Both the position numbers and the translations under genes were made by a program. A DNA stretch of 17,364 nt from Leptolyngbya sp. SIO4C1 (lineage in GTDB: Bacteria > Cyanobacteriota > Cyanobacteriia > Phormidesmidales > Phormidesmidaceae): NCBI GenBank assembly GCA_010671975.1, contig JAAHIA010000046.1:1-17364 (forward strand), read 5' to 3'. Positions 14,096 to 17,364 of this stretch are shown here, in pieces. Under the pieces are notes generated by a model. It saw only the letters and a program-made list of their open reading frames with translations, was not told where the DNA came from and did no database searches. Every line of letters begins with the position of its first letter. Positions within the stretch are counted from its first letter, which is position 1.

Positions 14096-14908
14096 ATGAT
14101 TCGAGGAAAGACAGCGCTGATTACTGGCGCATCCCGAGGCATTGGCCGCGCGATCGCGTTAGAGCTAGCCCGGCAGGGCGCTCAACGCCTGCTGCTGATT
14201 GCCCGCAGCGCCGACGCCCTCAGTGCGGTCGCTCAAGAGGTGTGCCAGCTCGGGGCAGAAGCCGTTGCCCTGCCGCTCGACCTAACCGATACGGTAGCGG
14301 TCAATGTCGCGGTCGCCAACGCCTGGAAATATCACGGTCCGATTCACCTGCTGGTGAACTGCGCTGGCGTTGCCCATCAGGCCCCATTTTTGCGATCGCA
14401 GCTGCCCCACGTTCAGTCTGAGCTAGAAACTAACCTCGTGGGGCTCTATACCATCACCCGGCAGATCGCGCGGCGGATGGCCGCCAACCGACAGGGTCAC
14501 ATCGTCAATGTCTCTAGCCTGATGGGTAAAGTCGCTGCGCCCACTATGTCTACCTACTCCGCCACCAAATTTGCCATTGTCGGCTTTACTCAGGCCCTGC
14601 GTAGCGAGCTAGCTGACTACAACGTGCAGGTCAGTGCGCTGCTGCCCTCGCTCACCGAGACCGACATGGTGCGTCACTTCCAGCGATTTCGCTGGGTGCA
14701 GCCCGCCACGCCAGAGCAGGTCGCCCAGGCGCTCATGCGCGGCCTCAGTCGCGGCCAGCGTGAGATTCTTGTCGGCTGGCAGAGCCATCTTGCCATCTGG
14801 GGCATGCGACTGGCCCCCAGCTGGGTAGAGAGGCTGGTGAAGCTAGCCGCGCCCAAGTCGCGTCCACTGCCGGTTTCGCGCTATCGAGTGCAGACGATTT
14901 ATCGGTAG
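14096..14908 (+). CDS. short-chain dehydrogenase/reductase (SDR family)
   Basis: 270 residues. It is an NAD(P)H-dependent classical SDR; the substrate is not evident. The start is set by GGAGG (14082-14086), nine bases before the ATG at 14096; an in-frame ATG at 14069 would add nine residues but has no such site. The cofactor loop is TGASRGIG (10-17), followed by LLVNCAG near residue 87, and the catalytic set is Ser141, Tyr154 and Lys158 (SS...YSATK). The basic Arg14 in the loop favours NADP(H). The C-terminal part (about 190-270) has SLTETDMVRHFQRF and amphipathic segments (ILVGWQSHLAIWGMRLAP, then WVERLVKLAAP) like SDRs that associate with membranes and act on lipids or ketones. That role is inference. 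It converges on glmU with 36 bases between stops. Confidence 0.9.
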   Translation: MIRGKTALITGASRGIGRAIALELARQGAQRLLLIARSADALSAVAQEVCQLGAEAVALPLDLTDTVAVNVAVANAWKYHGPIHLLVNCAGVAHQAPFLRSQLPHVQSELETNLVGLYTITRQIARRMAANRQGHIVNVSSLMGKVAAPTMSTYSATKFAIVGFTQALRSELADYNVQVSALLPSLTETDMVRHFQRFRWVQPATPEQVAQALMRGLSRGQREILVGWQSHLAIWGMRLAPSWVERLVKLAAPKSRPLPVSRYRVQTIYR

Positions 14909-14915
14909 AGGGTTG

Positions 14916-14939
14916 GATGGGTACGTTTTCTTCCCCATC
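14916..14939. terminator. weak hairpin between the convergent SDR and glmU genes
   Basis: GATGGG (14916-14921) pairs with CCCATC (14934-14939) around a 12-base loop in the 36-base gap between the two stops. No clear T-run follows on either strand; the loop itself contains TTTT. It could serve both transcripts weakly. Confidence 0.35.
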
Positions 14940-14944
14940 TCCCC

Positions 14945-16315
14945 CTACCCACCTGGTCGCTGATGCTTCGGCTTCCAGTTAGCAATCACTCGCCGCTCGC
15001 CGCGCGTGACGATTAGGCTGTCGTCTGCTACGTCACGAGTTACCACAGCGCCAGCCCCGACAGTGACACCGGTGCCGAGCGTAACGGGGGCGACTAGCAC
15101 ACTGTTTGAGCCGGTCTTGGTGCGATCGCCAATCACGGTGGGGTGTTTTTTAAAGCCGTCGTAGTTAGCGGTGATAGTGCCAGCACCAATATTAACTTTC
15201 TCGCCCAGCGTCGCATCGCCCAGGTAGGAGAGATGAGCGGCGTTGGTTTGGCTGCCCAGCGTGGCGTTCTTCAGCTCAACAAAGTTGCCGATGCGGCAGC
15301 CTTCGCCGACGACCGCCTGACCGCGTAAGTGGGCATAGGGACCGATGCGGCAAGTGCCGTGCACCGTACTGTTGTTAACAACAGAAAAGGCTACCGTGCT
15401 GCCAGACTCGATTAGGCTGTCTTCAATCAGGCTGCCCGGGCCAATGCGACAGCCCGACTGAATCACCGTCTGGCCGCGCAGGTGCGTCTGCGGCTCGATC
15501 ACCACGTCGGGCTCTACGGTCACGGTGGCATCGATGGTGATGCTGTCTGGATTGATCATTGTCACGCCGGAGAGCATCAGATCGTCTTTAAGGCGACGCT
15601 GCAGAATCATATCGGCCTCGGCCAGCTGCTTGCGGTTGTTAATGCCCAAAATCTCCTGCGGATCCACGTCCATTGCCATCACCTGCGAGAGATCTTTAAT
15701 TACATCTGTGAGATAATATTCTTGCTGATCGTTGTCGGCTTTGAGGTATGGCAAGATTTCCATCAGTGCGGTCCAGCTAAAGCAGTAAATGCCGGCATTA
15801 ATGCGCTGATTCTCTCGCTGTTTGGGCGTGCAGTCGCGATGTTCAATAATTTCAGTCACCAGACTGTTCTCGGTACAAAAAACGCGCCCGTAGCCCGTGG
15901 GGTCATCGAGCTGAGCTGTGAGAATGGTGGCCGCGTTTTGATGCTGCGTATGCAGCGCCAGCATTTGCTCAATCGTCTCAGGGCGAATCAGCGGCACGTC
16001 GCCGTTGAGCACCAGCAGATTGCCGGTGAAGTCAGACAGCGCCGGTATCACCTGCTGCACGGCGTGGCCAGTGCCGAGCTGTTCGGTCTGCTCAACAAAC
16101 TCTAGGTTAGGAATAGCAGAAAGGGCTGAGCGTACTGACTCTGCCTGATAGCCCACAACCATCAGCTGACGGCTTGGCTGCACCTGAGACAGGCTGGCTA
16201 GCACATTCTCAACCAGGGTGCGACCGCTCAGGGTGTGCAGCACCTTCGGTAGCTGAGACTTCATGCGGGTGCCTTTGCCGGCGGCCAGGATTGCTACTGC
16301 CAGTGAATCGCTCAT
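14945..16315 (-). CDS. glmU: bifunctional UDP-N-acetylglucosamine pyrophosphorylase / glucosamine-1-phosphate N-acetyltransferase
   Basis: 456 residues, the usual length. It makes UDP-GlcNAc for peptidoglycan and outer-membrane lipid A in two steps. The N-terminal uridyltransferase domain (about 1-230) has the nucleotide loop LAAGKGTRMKSQLPKVL (10-26), GTGHAVQQ near 81-88, NGDVPL with metal-binding Asp106, and the INAGIYCF strand. The C-terminal acetyltransferase is a left-handed beta-helix from about 255 onward, seen as hexapeptide repeats (VTVEPDVVIEP, CRIGPGSLIEDS, VGEGCRIGNFVELKN). The catalytic His361 lies in AAHLSYLGDATLG, followed by NIGAGTITANYDG and the SNSVLVAPVTLG acetyl-CoA region. 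The ATG at 16315 gives the standard N-terminus. It lies 81 bases downstream of mnmD on the same strand, so the two may share a transcript. Confidence 0.97.
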   Translation of the reverse strand: MSDSLAVAILAAGKGTRMKSQLPKVLHTLSGRTLVENVLASLSQVQPSRQLMVVGYQAESVRSALSAIPNLEFVEQTEQLGTGHAVQQVIPALSDFTGNLLVLNGDVPLIRPETIEQMLALHTQHQNAATILTAQLDDPTGYGRVFCTENSLVTEIIEHRDCTPKQRENQRINAGIYCFSWTALMEILPYLKADNDQQEYYLTDVIKDLSQVMAMDVDPQEILGINNRKQLAEADMILQRRLKDDLMLSGVTMINPDSITIDATVTVEPDVVIEPQTHLRGQTVIQSGCRIGPGSLIEDSLIESGSTVAFSVVNNSTVHGTCRIGPYAHLRGQAVVGEGCRIGNFVELKNATLGSQTNAAHLSYLGDATLGEKVNIGAGTITANYDGFKKHPTVIGDRTKTGSNSVLVAPVTLGTGVTVGAGAVVTRDVADDSLIVTRGERRVIANWKPKHQRPGG

Positions 16316-16396
16316 AGGTGTTTTACATTGCCGTTTGCTGGACTGGAGTATACCGCGCTGGGGCGGCCCAACCCAAGTGGTTTGGGATACGTAGCG

Positions 16397-17245
16397 CTAC
16401 AGCCAGCGGCGACGCCACCGGCCAGTCGGTTCTAAAGCAGACTGCTGCTGCACCTGCTGTCGGGCGGCGACGATTTCAGCTGCTGGGGCGCTCAGCGTCG
16501 GGTCGCGATAGGGCACGGCGGCTCGGGTCTTTAAATGCTCCTGCTCTTGCTGTGACAGCGGCGGCAGCGGCTCAGCGGCATAGCTCGCGACCGTGCCGGG
16601 CCAGCGCCGACCAGCGGCTGGGGTCGAGCCGATACGTAACCCGGCCTGCAGCAGCGCCGTTCGTACCGCCGCCGCGCATGAATAAGTAGCTAGCCGTCCG
16701 GCTGGCTTAAGGCAGCGCGCCACCTGCTGAATAAATTCCACCGTCCAGAGCTGTGGGCAGCGCGGCGGCGAAAACGGATCGAGAAAAATAGCGTCAGCCT
16801 GATAGCTAGCCGCCAGCGGCTGAATCGTTTGGCGGGCGTCGCCAATGATTAGCTGAGCCTCTAGCAGCGGCGTGTTGCAGCGGTGCTCGGTGGCAAGAGC
16901 GGCCAGCACGGTTTGAACAGGCGGGGGCCAATGAATGATGAGGCTGGCTGCGATCGCATCCCTTGGCACCTGCGCGTCGATTTCAAGCGCCCGCAAAACC
17001 ACTCGACAGTCGGGATTGGCCTGCCAAATTGCCGTCAGCGCCGCTGCCGTATTGAACCCGAGCCCGTAGCAGACATCGAGCAGTACCAGTTCACTTGCAG
17101 TCTGCGATCGCTGCGCTAGCTGCGTTACGACAGCGTAGGTCTGCTGCGCCTCGGTGTAGGCCCCTTGGCGACTGTGGAACCATTCGCCGAATTCAGCGGA
17201 GAAGAAGGTGCTGGAGCCGTCGGCGGTGGGGAGGGGGGTGAGCAA
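16397..17245 (-). CDS. mnmD: tRNA 5-methylaminomethyl-2-thiouridine methyltransferase, stand-alone MnmD type
   Basis: About 282 residues from TTG at 17245. It is an S-adenosylmethionine-dependent enzyme of the MnmC methyltransferase family (DUF752), expected to convert nm5(s2)U34 to mnm5(s2)U34 in tRNA. The FAD oxidase half of E. coli MnmC is absent. Motifs are the family N-terminus TADGSSTFFSAEFGEWFHS with QGAYTEA, the SAM loop VLLDVCYGLGFNT (54-66), the acidic LRALEID (84-90), IIGDARQ (133-139), and the signature DAIFLDPFSPPRCPQLW (151-167). The start is uncertain: no in-frame ATG or GTG lies between the upstream stop near 17271 and the conserved TADGS, so TTG is the best choice. The C-terminal tail ends with Arg/Trp (GRWRRRWL). 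Partner enzymes MnmE/MnmG are not in the window. Confidence 0.88.
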   Translation of the reverse strand: MLTPLPTADGSSTFFSAEFGEWFHSRQGAYTEAQQTYAVVTQLAQRSQTASELVLLDVCYGLGFNTAAALTAIWQANPDCRVVLRALEIDAQVPRDAIAASLIIHWPPPVQTVLAALATEHRCNTPLLEAQLIIGDARQTIQPLAASYQADAIFLDPFSPPRCPQLWTVEFIQQVARCLKPAGRLATYSCAAAVRTALLQAGLRIGSTPAAGRRWPGTVASYAAEPLPPLSQQEQEHLKTRAAVPYRDPTLSAPAAEIVAARQQVQQQSALEPTGRWRRRWL

Positions 17246-17310
17246 GGGGAAGGTGGGGAGGGGCGTTTGCCTAAATTTATAATGGATTGGGTTAATTTGT
17301 GGGGGTGTGG
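17228..17310 (+). repeat. G-run cluster with quadruplex potential
   Basis: The plus strand carries G-runs of 4, 6, 4, 4 and 4 bases at 17228-17231, 17233-17238, 17246-17249, 17255-17258 and 17260-17263, then GGGGG and GGG at about 17300-17310. The first four or five meet the pattern for an intramolecular G-quadruplex. The cluster spans the TTG start of mnmD (minus strand) and ends just before the next plus-strand start. Confidence 0.55.
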
Positions 17311-17312
17311 GA

Positions 17313-17364
17313 ATGTCTGAAACAGGCTACTTGATAGATGTAGGCTGGCTGGCTGAGCATTTGG
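17313..17364 (+). CDS. partial CDS, probable rhodanese-like sulfurtransferase N-terminus
   Basis: An ATG at 17313 opens a frame that runs off the right edge. Only 17 residues are visible (MSETGYLIDVGWLAEHL). The pattern 'Leu/Val-x-x-x-WLAEHL' near the N-terminus is typical of two-domain thiosulfate/3-mercaptopyruvate sulfurtransferases, but this is too short for a firm call. The upstream sequence is G-rich (GGGGGTGTGGGA), which may include the ribosome binding site. It is divergent from mnmD. Confidence 0.45.
   Translation, partial: MSETGYLIDVGWLAEHL

Noticed and set aside
15482..16105. 207-codon ORF opposite glmU
   Set aside because: It is a complete shadow of glmU, which is unmistakable on the other strand. 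The His-rich composition is an artefact of the antisense frame.
1..17364. CRISPR array, tRNA, rRNA or insertion sequence
   Set aside because: I saw no regularly spaced repeats, no tRNA T-arm/acceptor pattern, no rRNA-like sequence and no transposase ORF or terminal inverted repeats.

Overview
The window looks like a chromosomal segment of a cyanobacterium. I count at least 18 copies of the palindrome GCGATCGC (HIP1), and two genes are characteristic of oxygenic phototrophs or cyanobacteria: gun4, and an isocitrate dehydrogenase of the long cyanobacterial type. The genus cannot be fixed from the sequence. The gene content is mostly housekeeping plus lineage-specific proteins. I see no CRISPR array, tRNA, rRNA, transposase or phage gene.

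Layout, left to right. A partial hypothetical ORF on the minus strand leaves the left edge (1-125), followed by about 350 bp without a convincing gene. Next come a 677-residue membrane-anchored caspase-fold protein whose catalytic dyad is replaced (475-2508, +) and a DUF427 protein (2570-3064, +). The DUF427 gene meets a coiled-coil hypothetical gene (3065-3625, -) stop codon to stop codon. A divergent promoter region with direct repeats leads to a low-complexity single-pass membrane protein (3854-4897, +), which ends in a clear intrinsic terminator.

icd (5008-6429, -) is divergent from a NarL/LuxR-type response regulator (about 6693-7361, +), and the regulator is followed on the same strand by gun4 (7456-8187). 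gun4 faces an HTH plus AAA-like NTPase gene (8200-9522, -). After an AT-rich gap of about 470 bp comes an ABC1/AarF/UbiB-family kinase-like gene (9996-11633, -), divergent from leuA (11887-13512, +). After a further gap of about 580 bp come a short-chain dehydrogenase/reductase (14096-14908, +), glmU (14945-16315, -) and mnmD (16397-17245, -). The start of a probable rhodanese-like sulfurtransferase (17313, +) runs off the right edge.

Functionally the recognised genes cover 2-oxoglutarate and NADPH supply (icd), leucine synthesis (leuA), UDP-GlcNAc synthesis for the cell wall (glmU), tRNA wobble-uridine modification (mnmD) and control of chlorophyll synthesis (gun4). The regulator next to gun4 is a plausible regulatory partner. 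The most unusual items are the pseudo-caspase with a transmembrane segment and a duplicated helical repeat tail, the stand-alone HTH-NTPase, and several compact palindrome or direct-repeat clusters in divergent promoter regions. I did not find a clearly new multi-gene system.
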